Shown: piece after piece, positions 44,301 through 52,391 of the stretch
How the letters are laid out: each line of letters starts with the position of its first letter
How positions within the stretch are numbered: position 1 is the first letter of the stretch
Origin: Bremerella cremea
GTDB taxonomy: Bacteria > Planctomycetota > Planctomycetia > Pirellulales > Pirellulaceae
Length of the DNA: 64,000 nt
Direction of reading: 5' to 3'
Assembly: GCF_003335505.1 (NCBI RefSeq)
Contig: NZ_QPEX01000034.1
Span: 1-64,000 of the forward strand
Made by a program: the position numbers and the translations under genes
The notes under the pieces: generated by a model
Seen by the model: the letters and a program-made list of their open reading frames with translations, nothing else
Database searches by the model: none
What the model was told of the DNA's origin: nothing

Positions 44301-45426
44301 CGACATCGATCGCGTGGTCGCCTATCCTGCCACCGAGAATAACGAAGGCTCGCTCGACCTAATGGTTTCCGACAAGGTTTACGAAGAATATCGCACTCTC
44401 ATGCCCAAGGTGGTGAACAAGCTGCACCAAGATTTCATCAACCGCATGAAAGCCGCAGAAGGAGTGAAGCTGAACGAACTGCTAAAAGCGGCTGAAGGGG
44501 GCGAAGGCGGGCGTTCTCTATCCAGTCCGACTGTGGCATCCTTCAAGAACGCTTTGAACGGGGAGAAGCCAAACAATCAGACGTTGCCTGGGCAGCCAAC
44601 CTATCAGCAGCCAAGCGGGAAGTACCCTGCGCCCGCTTTTCCTAGTGGTCGCACACTGCCTGGCCCAGGCTACGCTGGCTGGCAGCCTACTTATCAGCCT
44701 CCGATTGCATTGTTCGACCACGATCCGGAGTACCGGCAGTTGGAACAGCAAGCTGCCGAGTTGGCCCGGCGAGTGAAGCAAGCCGCCGGTAAGCCGGAGG
44801 AAGAAGACCGTTTGGCGGAAGAGCTGCGTGCGGTCGTCACGCAGGCCTTCGAGCACCGCATGGAGAGACAACGCCAGCAACTCGACCAGGCCGAAGCCAA
44901 GCTAAAGGCCAGCCGCGAGCATCTGCAGAAGCGAGCAGAACACGCCGATCAGATCATCACCCGCCGCGTGGAAGACCTAACCGGCAGCAACCCATTCCCG
45001 TGGAACGAGGCACCCCAGCCAGGCCCAGCCTATTCCCCCACCTTCTCGCCACCCTATGGTAGCAATGGCAACAGCGACAACAAGGCAACGAGGCAAGCCG
45101 CGCCATCGCTATATGTTACTCCTCCGCAGTACCCGCAAATAATGAATTCCGGTTTGGGCACACATGGACAACCACCCCAAGTTTATGTGCCGCCAACGCC
45201 AGCCAGTAACCAGTCGACTTCGCTGCCTCGCTTTCAATTCCAAACCGCTGAGCCTGCCTCTACGCAGGGGCTCTTGACGATTATTCAGCCTGGTACAAGC
45301 TTTTGGCTACCGGAGGAAAAGATGCCAGGGCCAAGCCCCAAGCGAACCAACGCCCCAGCGAATCCTCCGGCTGCTTCTTCCCACAAAAAGAAGCCAGGCC
45401 CACCGCAAGCGGTGCCCTCGTTCTAA
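41392..45426 (+). CDS. 1344-residue exported protein with five copies of an unrecognised domain
   Basis: Signal peptide 1-24 (AVGSLAAWAQV) with GAGGAG before the ATG. Residues about 110-205 are low complexity with imperfect 39-residue repeats (NFSVPQPAKSTDTQPPSSS type). Five related segments of about 100-120 residues follow at about 227-350, 400-520, 583-685, 737-855 and 913-1030. Each contains DLDDxxxxxLGxxIxxxIExD, then PP, a beta pair, xxIHFSxEGYEEYGKLL and an amphipathic RLxxQxxxR helix. A coiled coil follows (about 1108-1200: RLAEELRAVVTQAFEHRMERQ; IITRRVEDL) and a Pro-rich end. It is third in the sigma-kinase operon, 42 bp behind the kinase. No known domain; probably the envelope effector or sensor of the pair. 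Confidence 0.8.
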   Translation: MKWKPLFITACGAAVAVGSLAAWAQVPEETKPTADVPPVAETAEQPDKPAATKPAVVEASVEEVTEEKKAEQPTAEVKSATTISAATPKSSGTATVAPADTPATATVPSASLNFSVPQPAKSTDTQPPSSSGYGSSATTIPSASARYGGYNNFSVPQSAKGTGTPPPSSSTGGSYGSSTTNTPGASVRYGVDGNNHSVPQQSGYGPSTSEPQQSFIPGMASYGERVAVIFSNIAVNDSEITKSLQACSDAYLINEDNGNAMALSLYDLDDEALAQLGRVIQKTIESDPQPPKKRIEEVRSNNSSAKCLHLHFSNRGYEEYGKLLSTVIERLREQSQERQGNRVEELLGIAAGTATPSESRTAAPTSEAKPSTSELVLIPGKKSSNGNRLATYFHQEVELKEVEVTNASIVKTLKQLEDVLLMKENRHLFQFSIAGFDDQAREQLGQAIFRAVEQAPNPPAIPLEIMIFEKDNKQYLCIHFSPEGVKEYANLLLALRARLANEVHERRDQIVDVKINQLLNASDSFTTDSPDAMGPGADDVPASGDRPDLPATKPSVHSSQNERQDVVDGKNHANQEFVIKDIGGKDTESKLQAIARLIKDCLSVRVVVDDKVTEEIPTPQLDDAAVKQLSQVILRAMKYDRTDPNTSVSVRYRPKEKTLGILFSQAEYAQFEQDLRPMIERAKTQSRSSLPDQMAGEKAKQPSVSQLASETTDSFDAPTVASSADGKSISDEAPQLKPIEANVKAIAAALERFTRVELVVDGKIGQNIPTTDFSDTERQSLGEMIMRAIEKDPHPPATPVEVRISEKTNALRIHFSREGYEQYGKYLPGLIARLQFQVNVRKQELADKRMGELMGQTFEPEMSQPPTSNADELEMKAAVERRPAFERSPQALGRRWGGPTGGSGYVRGNSSQVVGLNEKAIAEALVGKEHLVVVSPQQQWVSIRIQDLDDLGRQSLARVIVKAIQDDKLPDIDRVVAYPATENNEGSLDLMVSDKVYEEYRTLMPKVVNKLHQDFINRMKAAEGVKLNELLKAAEGGEGGRSLSSPTVASFKNALNGEKPNNQTLPGQPTYQQPSGKYPAPAFPSGRTLPGPGYAGWQPTYQPPIALFDHDPEYRQLEQQAAELARRVKQAAGKPEEEDRLAEELRAVVTQAFEHRMERQRQQLDQAEAKLKASREHLQKRAEHADQIITRRVEDLTGSNPFPWNEAPQPGPAYSPTFSPPYGSNGNSDNKATRQAAPSLYVTPPQYPQIMNSGLGTHGQPPQVYVPPTPASNQSTSLPRFQFQTAEPASTQGLLTIIQPGTSFWLPEEKMPGPSPKRTNAPANPPAASSHKKKPGPPQAVPSF
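41730..41990 (+). repeat. In-gene tandem repeat encoding the low-complexity segment
   Basis: CTTCTCGGT at 41730 and 41847 marks a 117-bp (39-codon) imperfect duplication, with a third, more diverged unit of about 130 bp. It stays in frame. Confidence 0.7.
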
Positions 45427-45451
45427 GCGAATCGCTGCACGGCAAAAACGC

Positions 45452-45489
45452 AGCCTCCAGTTCCCCTTCCTCGGAACTGGAGGCTTTTT
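45452..45489 (+). terminator. Rho-independent terminator of the sigma-kinase operon
   Basis: GCCTCCAGTTCC pairs with GGAACTGGAGGC over 8 nt, followed by TTTTT, 26 bp after the stop at 45426. Confidence 0.88.
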
Positions 45490-45715
45490 CGTGCCTGCCC
45501 GGCCTGGGCCTGGTCGTCGTCGAAATCCCCCCACCCACGAACCTTCCCCCGCAGCACGCGTCCTTCCGGAAAAGAGAAAGGGGGGAATTCAAAGACCTCC
45601 GCTTTCAAAAACGCGTTTCGAGAGGTAAACTACGTCACGAAAGCAGCACAAACCGCGTTAGCCCAAAAACTTAGCCTAAAGCGGCAACTCCTTTCTACCG
45701 AACAACTTAGATATC

Positions 45716-45789
45716 GGGCGATTAGCTCAGTTGGTTAGAGCACTGTCTTCACACGGCAGGGGTCGTTGGTTCGAATCCAATATCGCCCA
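45716..45789 (+). tRNA. tRNA-Val (CAC anticodon)
   Basis: 74-nt cloverleaf: acceptor GGGCGAT with ATCGCCC, discriminator A, D-arm TAGCTCAGTTGGTTAGAGCA, anticodon loop TTCACAC (CAC), T-arm TTGGTTCGAATCCAA. No CCA is encoded. Single tRNA gene with its own terminator downstream. Confidence 0.97.
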
Positions 45790-45826
45790 TAGTGGACTTT
45801 TGTACAGATTCGCAATAGTTCGCTTT

Positions 45827-45850
45827 ACCCCGGTTTTTCCGGGGTTTTTT
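45827..45850 (+). terminator. Terminator after tRNA-Val
   Basis: ACCCCGG pairs with CCGGGGT over a T-rich 5-nt loop, followed by six T residues. Confidence 0.88.
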
Positions 45851-45889
45851 ATGCGCTGGCAGTTCTCCCAGCGAGTTTTACGAGGAAAC

Positions 45890-46238
45890 CGTGCCCCGAC
45901 TGCGCCGGATTCTGCGCCGCTTTTGGTGGTTTGAGTGGGATGGGAGGCAGCGGCAGCTCGTTCGGGTTGTTCTTTGGCTAATTCCGTTGCTTGGTTGGCC
46001 CGTAGGTAACGTTCCGTCTGTTGACGAATGCCAAGCGATTTCCACCAGGGGTTACTGGTCGCGATGCTCGTGTCGTGATCGATGTCGTCCTGAACCAGCG
46101 GTCTTGAATCATCCATCGCGTCACGTCTGGAACGACCCTCTCTAGCCCTTGTGCGACGTTATCACGTGCCAGAGTGAGCTTCTGACTTAGGTCCTCAAAT
46201 CGTTTGAGGTTCAACGGTTGGACGGAGAGGTCCTCCAT
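45890..46238 (-). pseudogene. Possible frameshifted relic gene
   Basis: Two overlapping minus-strand frames each look partly protein-like: one starts at 46238 (MEDLSVQPLNLKRFEDLSQK, LTLARDNVAQGLERVV) and one covers about 46116-45890 (TSNPWWKSLGIRQQTERYLR, ANQATELAKEQPERAAAAS). A single frameshift near 46110 would join them. No family recognised. The continuation of the second frame runs antisense through tRNA-Val and is meaningless. Speculative. Confidence 0.25.
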
Positions 46239-46349
46239 CTAATTCACCTTTCCGCATGTGCCCCCTTGCCCACGCTTCCCCTGGCGGTGCGCCGCGTTAC
46301 GGGGGAAGTGTGGGTTGGGCCTTGAAGGAAAGGGGCCGCGATTGTTGGG

Positions 46350-47939
46350 TTAATCGGCGGGGATGTCTGCGGTGGTCCAGGTTCCGTTGATGTTGCGCCA
46401 GAGGTTGCCGGTTGGGTTTTTGTTTTTCAGTTCTTCTGGCAGGTGGGCTGGGCGAACTTGGTCGTAGGACTGGAGCATCGCGAAGCGGCGCAGGGCGTGG
46501 GGGATGCCGACCGAGGTGAAACCGGGGTGCCCGCTGGCAGGGAACGGGCCGCCGTGGACCATGCCGATGCTAACCGGCATGCCGTTGGGCATCTTGTCGT
46601 TCATGAAGCGGCCCACTTTGCGGCGAAGTCGCGGGGCGAGTTCGTTGTAGGCTGCGGCGTCGGAACCATCGGTGCTGCTGTAGATGCCGCCAGCCAATTG
46701 GCCATGCAGCGCGTCGATCACCGACTTCGCTTCCGCCACGTCTTGGCACACCACGAACAGCGCCGTGTTGCCGAAGGCTTCGGTTTGCAGCGCTTGCGGC
46801 GAGGCCAGAAAGTCGGCGCCGCTGACTTGGAACAAGGTGTTCGGGTGGCTGAAGCCAGCGCCGGGGGCTTGGCCTGCGTCGCTGATGACTTTGCCCCCGG
46901 CCTGCTTGAGGACGTTAATCTGTTGGACGAGGTTGTCGAGCGTCTTCTGCGAGCCGAGCGTGCCTGGCGTGGCTGCATTGAACTTGGCGGTGATGGCAGC
47001 GATGAAGCGTTGAGACGCCTCTCCATCGATCACAATCGCCAACCCCGGCTGGGTGCAGAACTGGCCCGTTCCTTTCAGGCAGACGTTGCTGTAGCGGTTG
47101 ACCAACTGCTCGCCATGTTCGCGAATCGCCCCGGGGAGAAAGACCAGCGGGTTGACGCTGGAAAGGGAAACGTAGATCGGCTTGCCGGCTTGGTCGGCGG
47201 CAGCTTTCAGGGCGAGCCCGGCGGCTGTGCTGCCGGTGAACGCGGTCGCTCCGAGGCGTGGATCTGCGACCAGGCGTTTGCCGTCTTCGTGGTTCAAACG
47301 ATACAAAAGTTGAACCATCGCGGCTGGGAGTTCCGCTGCTTGCGCAGCTTGAAACGCCAGCTCGGCGAGGGCTTGGGTGGTGCCGGGCGCGGCAGAGTTA
47401 GCGATAGCAATGACCGGATTGCCTGCCGCGATTGCCGAGGCGAAGTCGCCGCCAGAGAGGGTGTTCCAAGAGAACGGGAAGTTGTTCGGGCTGAAGATGG
47501 CAACCGGGCCGATAGGGGCCAACATCGAGCGGAGATCGCGTTTGGTTTCGATCGAGATTTGCTTCCACGAGCGCTGCTCGGCAGCGTCGGCAGCTTGGCG
47601 AATTTGATCGGTCGTGCGATCCATCTCGCGGCCTGCCAGACGATGTTCGGCGGGCAAACCACTTTCGCGGCTGGCCAACTGTCCGAGTGATTCGCGATGT
47701 TGTTCCATCAGGTCGGCGAATCGTCGGAGGAACTGAGCAATTTGGCCGGAAGAAGTAGGGGCCAGTTCGTCGGCTGCCGCCGCTGCTGCGGTCAGGGCGG
47801 CGTCGCAATCTTCCCAGGTACTAACAGGATAACTGCCGGGCAGTGCTTCCTGCGTGATGGGGTTTTGGGCGGTAAAGGTTTCGCTGTGCTGAGCAGCCTT
47901 CCATTCACCGTTAAGCAAGATGGGAGCGGTATTCGACAT
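46350..47939 (-). CDS. Aldehyde dehydrogenase, 2,5-dioxovalerate (ketoglutarate-semialdehyde) type, altered active site
   Basis: 529 residues from the ATG at 47939. It has the fold and landmarks of NADP-type ketoglutarate-semialdehyde dehydrogenases: PIGPVAIFSPNNFPFSWN, AFTGSTAAG cofactor loop, GTGQFCTQPG with the nucleophilic Cys, and GPFPASGHPGFTSVG. Such enzymes finish pentose or hexuronate oxidation to 2-oxoglutarate. The usual general-base Glu before SSVNP is replaced: the sequence reads KPIYVSLSSVNP, with Ser258 in the Glu position. Activity may be reduced or the substrate changed. It lies 64 bp after the iron importer ATPase on the same strand and may be cotranscribed. Confidence 0.85.
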   Translation of the reverse strand: MSNTAPILLNGEWKAAQHSETFTAQNPITQEALPGSYPVSTWEDCDAALTAAAAAADELAPTSSGQIAQFLRRFADLMEQHRESLGQLASRESGLPAEHRLAGREMDRTTDQIRQAADAAEQRSWKQISIETKRDLRSMLAPIGPVAIFSPNNFPFSWNTLSGGDFASAIAAGNPVIAIANSAAPGTTQALAELAFQAAQAAELPAAMVQLLYRLNHEDGKRLVADPRLGATAFTGSTAAGLALKAAADQAGKPIYVSLSSVNPLVFLPGAIREHGEQLVNRYSNVCLKGTGQFCTQPGLAIVIDGEASQRFIAAITAKFNAATPGTLGSQKTLDNLVQQINVLKQAGGKVISDAGQAPGAGFSHPNTLFQVSGADFLASPQALQTEAFGNTALFVVCQDVAEAKSVIDALHGQLAGGIYSSTDGSDAAAYNELAPRLRRKVGRFMNDKMPNGMPVSIGMVHGGPFPASGHPGFTSVGIPHALRRFAMLQSYDQVRPAHLPEELKNKNPTGNLWRNINGTWTTADIPAD

Positions 47940-48003
47940 TCTCGTCAATCCTAAGTTTCGAGGAGTAAAGTTCGTTGTTTTGTGAGCAACACTAGCAAGC
48001 TCG

Positions 48004-48813
48004 TTACACCGCTTGCCGCTGTGGTAGCGGCCGCCGGGCGATGCAGTACGGGGAAGCGGACTCTGGATCGATCAGCACGCTGGCAGCGATGCGGAAGACG
48101 TTGGCCAGAAGTTGCGGGGTAACGATCTGGCGGGGGGAACCTTGGTCGACGATGGTTCCGTCCTCTATTGCAACCAAGTGATGTGAGTAGCGAGCAGCGT
48201 GATTGATATCGTGCAACACCAGCACGATGGTTCGTGCTTGTTCGCGCTGCAGCCGGTCGAGGACGTCGAGGACTTCCAGTTGATGGACCATATCGAGAAA
48301 CGTGGTCGGTTCGTCGAGCAGGATGATTTCGGTATCTTGGGCCAAGACCATCGCAATCCAGGCCAGTTGCCGCTGGCCACCCGAGAGTTCCCCCAGGGGA
48401 CGCTCGGCGAGGTGTTCGATTCCGGCGACGTGCAGGGCTTGGTCGATCTTCGATTCGTCTGCGGAAGTAATCGACCCGAAGAACCCTTGATGAGGATAAC
48501 GCCCCAGGGCAAGGAGTTCGCGCACGGTTAAACCTTCCGGGGCCTCAGGGTTCTGCAGCAAAACACCCAATTGTCGGGCGACCTGGCGGGTTGATTGGAG
48601 GTGAATGGCTTTGCCATCGAGGTAGGCCGCACCTTGCTTCGGACGAAGCAGCCGGGCAAGTCCTTTGAGCAACGTCGATTTGCCACAACCGTTCGGGCCG
48701 ATGAGGGTCGTGATTTGGCCGACGGGGATCTCGAGCGACAGTTGATGGACGACTTCGGTCTGATCGTAGGCCAGGGTCAACTGATCGCAGTAAAGTCGAT
48801 TGGCGTGCGTCAT
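48004..48813 (-). CDS. Iron-siderophore ABC transporter ATP-binding protein (FepC/FecE type)
   Basis: 269 residues from the ATG at 48813; a far longer upstream frame overlaps the permease gene and is rejected. Walker A is GPNGCGKST (residues 39-47), the signature LSGGQRQLAWIAMVLAQD, Walker B IILLDEPTTFLD, and the switch VLVLHDIN. LGRYPHQGFF is typical of the siderophore class. It energises the two permeases encoded just upstream; 5 bp separate it from the nearer one. Last gene of the importer set. Confidence 0.93.
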   Translation of the reverse strand: MTHANRLYCDQLTLAYDQTEVVHQLSLEIPVGQITTLIGPNGCGKSTLLKGLARLLRPKQGAAYLDGKAIHLQSTRQVARQLGVLLQNPEAPEGLTVRELLALGRYPHQGFFGSITSADESKIDQALHVAGIEHLAERPLGELSGGQRQLAWIAMVLAQDTEIILLDEPTTFLDMVHQLEVLDVLDRLQREQARTIVLVLHDINHAARYSHHLVAIEDGTIVDQGSPRQIVTPQLLANVFRIAASVLIDPESASPYCIARRPLPQRQAV

Positions 48814-48818
48814 GAAGG

Positions 48819-49808
48819 TTATCCCTTGGTTGTCATCAGTTGGTACACGAAATAGATCCCCCCTACCCCGCCGACCATGATGCCTGCGGGAATTTCGACC
48901 GGAGCAAACAACGTTCGACCGGCGGTGTCGGCGACTAACAGCAGCAGCATTCCCATCAGTCCAGCGGCTGGAATCAGCCAGCCATGCTGCGGGCCGACCA
49001 GGCGCCGAGCTAGGTGGGGGGCGATTAATCCCAGGAAGACAATGCCGCCAGACATGGCCATGGCCGCAGCGCCCAGCGCGACGGCGAGAACCAGGAGCAG
49101 AACTCGCCACTGAAAGACGTTCAGGCCAAGGCCGATCACGTTTTCATCACGAAGACGGAGGATGTTCAGTACGGGACAAATGGCGAGCACGATCGGCATG
49201 AGAACGACGAGCCAAACCGCGAGCGCGAGGACATAGTTCCAATCGGCCTTGTTGAAACTGCCGGTCGCCCAGGCAAGGGCTTGCGCGTAGATTTGTCGGT
49301 CGATGTTCAACGAAAGAACAAGTGTGAAAGACCCTAACGCTGCACTCACGGCCACCCCAGTCAGCAGCAGCCGCGCCGGATAAATACCACTTCGATCGAT
49401 GGCCAAGCCACATACGAGCAGCACAGCCAACAAGCCGCCTGCGATGCTCATGGCCGGCAGCGACCAGGGAGATGCGATCTGCGTGCCGAATAGAATCAGC
49501 GCCAAGGTCACGCCCAGATTGCCCCCGGTGGCTACGCCCAAGATGCCAGGTTCGGCCAGGTCGTTGCGGAGGACGGCTTGCATGAGGACGCCGGAAATAG
49601 CGATGGCCCAGCCGACCAGTAAGACGAGCAGCACGCGAGGTAAACGAAACGACCAAAGTATCATTTCGTGGGTTGCGTGGCCGTAACCAAGCAAGCTGCT
49701 GGCCAGGGAAGTCGGCGACATCCAGTGGCTGCCCAGGCTCATGCTAACCAGGCTGGCGACGATCACAATGGCGAGTACCAAGAGAAGCGTGCGGAGGTGG
49801 CTGGACAT
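48819..49808 (-). CDS. Iron-siderophore ABC permease (FecCD/BtuC family)
   Basis: 329 residues, about nine to ten membrane helices. FecCD hallmarks: RLPRVLLVLLVGWAIAISG near the N-terminus, MQAVLRNDLAEPGILGVATGG, and GGIVFLGLIAPHLARRLVG, the coupling region contacting the ATPase, then GRTLFAPVEIPAGIMVGGVG. The start overlaps the other permease's stop by 1 nt (TGATG), so the two are translationally coupled and form a heterodimeric channel. Confidence 0.93.
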   Translation of the reverse strand: MSSHLRTLLLVLAIVIVASLVSMSLGSHWMSPTSLASSLLGYGHATHEMILWSFRLPRVLLVLLVGWAIAISGVLMQAVLRNDLAEPGILGVATGGNLGVTLALILFGTQIASPWSLPAMSIAGGLLAVLLVCGLAIDRSGIYPARLLLTGVAVSAALGSFTLVLSLNIDRQIYAQALAWATGSFNKADWNYVLALAVWLVVLMPIVLAICPVLNILRLRDENVIGLGLNVFQWRVLLLVLAVALGAAAMAMSGGIVFLGLIAPHLARRLVGPQHGWLIPAAGLMGMLLLLVADTAGRTLFAPVEIPAGIMVGGVGGIYFVYQLMTTKG

Positions 49809-50818
49809 CAGTGCGGCCCTCCTCGCTGCGAGCTTCTTCGCCGTGCCAAAGCGATGAAGAAGGTTGCTCCGATCATCGACGTGAAAAGCCCCAAAGGGAT
49901 CTCTTGGCCATCGATTGCCGTACGAGAAGCGATGTCTGCCGCAACCGTTAAAATTGCGCCAAGGAGCGCTGTCAGTGGGATAATCTTCCGATAGTCGTAG
50001 CCGACCAGGTAGCGGGCGAGGTGGGGTGTCATCACGCCCACAAAACCAACCGGGCCAGCCACCGCCACGGCTCCGCCGGTGAGCAGCAGAACGCTAAGCG
50101 TCGCGACGGTGCGAACCAACTGCGTGCGTTGTCCGAGCCCGCCAGCGACTTCTTCGCCCAGACTCAATAGGGTGATCGAAGGAGCCAACAGCAAAGCGGC
50201 CAGCATGCCTGGCAAGGCGGGAAGTAGCGCGGTTGCAACTTGCGGCCAGGAAGTATTCGCGATGCCACCGACCGTCCAGTAAAGCATCTCGTCGTGCAGC
50301 GTGAAGTAGATCGTTAAGCCTTGCGTGAAGGCGCTCAGCAAGATCGAAACGACCGTGCCGGCCAAGGCTAGGCGAACAGGGGTAATTCCTCCGCGAGCCA
50401 GGAAGGCGACACTGTATACCGTGAAATAGCCGAGCCCCGCTCCCAGGAACGAAAGCCAGATCGCTTGGTTGAATCCAAGACCCGGCAGCAACAACAAGCC
50501 CAGCAGCAGACAAAACGTTCCGCCGCTGCTAAGCCCCATAATCGTGGGACCAGCCAAGTCGTTGCGGGTAACGCCTTGCATGATGGCGCCGGAAGTGGCC
50601 AGCGATGCCCCGATGATCGCGGCCAGAATCGTGCGGGGGAGGCGAATCTGCCGGATGGCGAATTGGGCATCGCTGGCATCGTCGTAAGCGAAGCAGGCGT
50701 TCCAGGCATCCCAGCTACTCGTGGGCGTGGGCCCCAGGCGTAAGGAGAGCCCCATCAGCAACAACAAGGCTGCTGCGAACAACAGACAATAAAACCAACT
50801 GGCCACTTGCCGCATCAT
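49808..50818 (-). CDS. Iron-siderophore ABC permease (FecCD/BtuC family)
   Basis: 336 residues with the same fold: RQIRLPRTILAAIIGASLATSG, MQGVTRNDLAGPTIMGLSSGG, GPVGFVGVMTPHLARYLVGYD and SRTAIDGQEIPLGLFTSMIG. Start codon overlaps the substrate-binding gene's stop (ATGA). It pairs with the permease encoded downstream. Two distinct permease genes, as in Fep and Fec-type systems, favour a ferric siderophore or ferric citrate substrate over vitamin B12. Confidence 0.93.
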   Translation of the reverse strand: MMRQVASWFYCLLFAAALLLLMGLSLRLGPTPTSSWDAWNACFAYDDASDAQFAIRQIRLPRTILAAIIGASLATSGAIMQGVTRNDLAGPTIMGLSSGGTFCLLLGLLLLPGLGFNQAIWLSFLGAGLGYFTVYSVAFLARGGITPVRLALAGTVVSILLSAFTQGLTIYFTLHDEMLYWTVGGIANTSWPQVATALLPALPGMLAALLLAPSITLLSLGEEVAGGLGQRTQLVRTVATLSVLLLTGGAVAVAGPVGFVGVMTPHLARYLVGYDYRKIIPLTALLGAILTVAADIASRTAIDGQEIPLGLFTSMIGATFFIALARRRSSQRGGPH

Positions 50819-51942
50819 GGCCGCTGGGCCTCGTAGGCTGCGGTGGCAGCTTGCTGAACTTCAGCGAGCGATTCCGGAGCTAGGGCGGCGACAATCTCGT
50901 CGATCATCCGCGACTTCCCTTGTATGCCTGGGACGAGCCATTGATGTTGCGCTTGAATTGGATAAACGTGTTTCTGCTTCACCGCTGGCACACGTTGCCA
51001 TGCAGGATGGCTGAGTAAACTTTCCCACGAACGTTGAGCACCTAGGTTGTTTTCCGCCGCGACAAATAAATGCTCCGCATCCAACTGCAAGAGGGCCTCT
51101 GGAGAAAGCATGTAGCCGCGCGGTGAATCGTTGAGCAGCGCTGGCGGTTTCAGACCGAGTTCGTCGTAGAGCAGCAGCCCCCCTCGGGTGTGCCCGTGGA
51201 TATACATCTGGCGACCGAAAACGCGAAAGAAGGAAACCGGTTGAATGCCGATCTTCTGCTGCAAGATTGCCTTGGCGGCGGCCACCTGCGCTTGATAAGC
51301 GGCCAGCACGGCTTGGGCTTGCTGTTCTTTGCCCAGCAAGTTGCCGACATCGAGAATCCGCTGCTGATCGTCCCAACTGCTTCGCTGCAGGACGACGACG
51401 GGGGCGATCTTCGAGAGTTGGGCGTACGTTTGCGGATCGGTGTTGGAAGTCAGGATCAAGTCAGGTTGCAACTGCACGATCGTTTCAAAGTCTGGCAGCA
51501 TTGTCCCCAGCATTTGATAAACGGGGACCACCCCTTCGAGTTGCGGGCGAAGGTAATCGGGGAAGCCGGTCGCCGAGCTAGAGGCGGCTGCTGGGGGCAT
51601 GCCAATGGCCAGCATTTCGTCCGCGAATGCCAACGCGCAGATACGTGTTGGCCAAGCTGGAATCTCGCTGGTACCGCACAAATGCTCGACTCGCCAGCGG
51701 TTTTCGTTCAGCGGTGTAACCACAATTGGCACGCCTGCCGAGCCAGGCGGCTGACTGGCGGGTTCGCGCTGGGGTGATTGCTGTGCCGTGTCAGAGGGGG
51801 ATGCCGAGGCGTCCCCTGCGGCGCAGCCGACAAATCCCACCAGCGCGGCAATCAGCAGAAGTGCGATCGCTGGCTGCCAGGTTGAAATCGAAGTGGACTG
51901 AATTTGCGAACGAGAACGTCGCCTTATCACCAATGGGGTCAT
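50815..51942 (-). CDS. Siderophore-type substrate-binding lipoprotein
   Basis: 375 residues from the ATG at 51942, overlapping the preceding lipoprotein gene's stop by ATGA; a frame extending 52 residues upstream is rejected. A basic start and hydrophobic core end in the lipobox VGFVGC (Cys40). The class III periplasmic-binding fold is indicated by RICALAFADEMLAIGMPPAA, QPDLILTSNTDPQTYAQLSKIAPVV and the long connecting helix (QAVLAAYQAQVAAAKAILQQ). It would deliver ferric siderophore to the two permeases downstream. Confidence 0.9.
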   Translation of the reverse strand: MTPLVIRRRSRSQIQSTSISTWQPAIALLLIAALVGFVGCAAGDASASPSDTAQQSPQREPASQPPGSAGVPIVVTPLNENRWRVEHLCGTSEIPAWPTRICALAFADEMLAIGMPPAAASSSATGFPDYLRPQLEGVVPVYQMLGTMLPDFETIVQLQPDLILTSNTDPQTYAQLSKIAPVVVLQRSSWDDQQRILDVGNLLGKEQQAQAVLAAYQAQVAAAKAILQQKIGIQPVSFFRVFGRQMYIHGHTRGGLLLYDELGLKPPALLNDSPRGYMLSPEALLQLDAEHLFVAAENNLGAQRSWESLLSHPAWQRVPAVKQKHVYPIQAQHQWLVPGIQGKSRMIDEIVAALAPESLAEVQQAATAAYEAQRP

Positions 51943-52391
51943 TCGCCACGCAGCATATTGGAAGCTTTCAGTTCGATCGGCGGTAGCTTGTTTTCCCCTG
52001 GGGTGATGGTCACCTTGGTGGTCGACTTGGCTGGCAAAGCGTACTTGCCACGCAGGCGGTCGTCGCCTGGGTCGTCTCGTCCGGGAAACTGTGGCCAAAA
52101 CACGGTAACCTTATATTCCCCGGCGGGCGCTCCATCTTCGACGTCGAATGTCGAGACGGCGAACGTGCCGTCTTGCTTGACTTTGCCAGCAGGAATCGTG
52201 CCACGTTCGTCCAAGTCGCCTTGCGTTGGGTGAAAACCAAGGATGGCACCTTGGGCAGGCTCGCCGTTGACAGTCAGCGTTCCCCTGACCGGATAGACGG
52301 CAAGCGACGACTCTTGCTGACAACCAAGCTGCGTCACGGTGGTTAGCAGAAGGGGGATGAGGATTGCTGGAGAGGCGAAATTACGGATCAC
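51939..52391 (-). CDS. Lipoprotein with carboxypeptidase-regulatory-like fold, in the iron operon
   Basis: 150 residues, GTG start directly after the DUF1559 stop codon. Lipobox VTQLGC (Cys24), then a beta-sandwich pattern (YPVRGTLTVNGEPAQGAILGF; AVSTFDVEDGAPAGEYKVTV; LPAKSTTKVTITPGEN). Same family as the lipoproteins at 4743-5198 and 59709-60158. Its 3' end overlaps the substrate-binding gene (ATGA), which ties it to iron uptake; a surface or outer-membrane role in that pathway is inference. Confidence 0.85.
   Translation of the reverse strand: MIRNFASPAILIPLLLTTVTQLGCQQESSLAVYPVRGTLTVNGEPAQGAILGFHPTQGDLDERGTIPAGKVKQDGTFAVSTFDVEDGAPAGEYKVTVFWPQFPGRDDPGDDRLRGKYALPAKSTTKVTITPGENKLPPIELKASNMLRGE

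Noticed and set aside
45727..45880. Antisense peptide ILDSNQRPLPCEDS over tRNA-Val
   Set aside because: Classic false translation of a tRNA gene.
46443..47690. 415-codon forward frame opposite the aldehyde dehydrogenase
   Set aside because: Mirror frame produced by G+C-rich third positions; the minus strand encodes a clear full-length enzyme.
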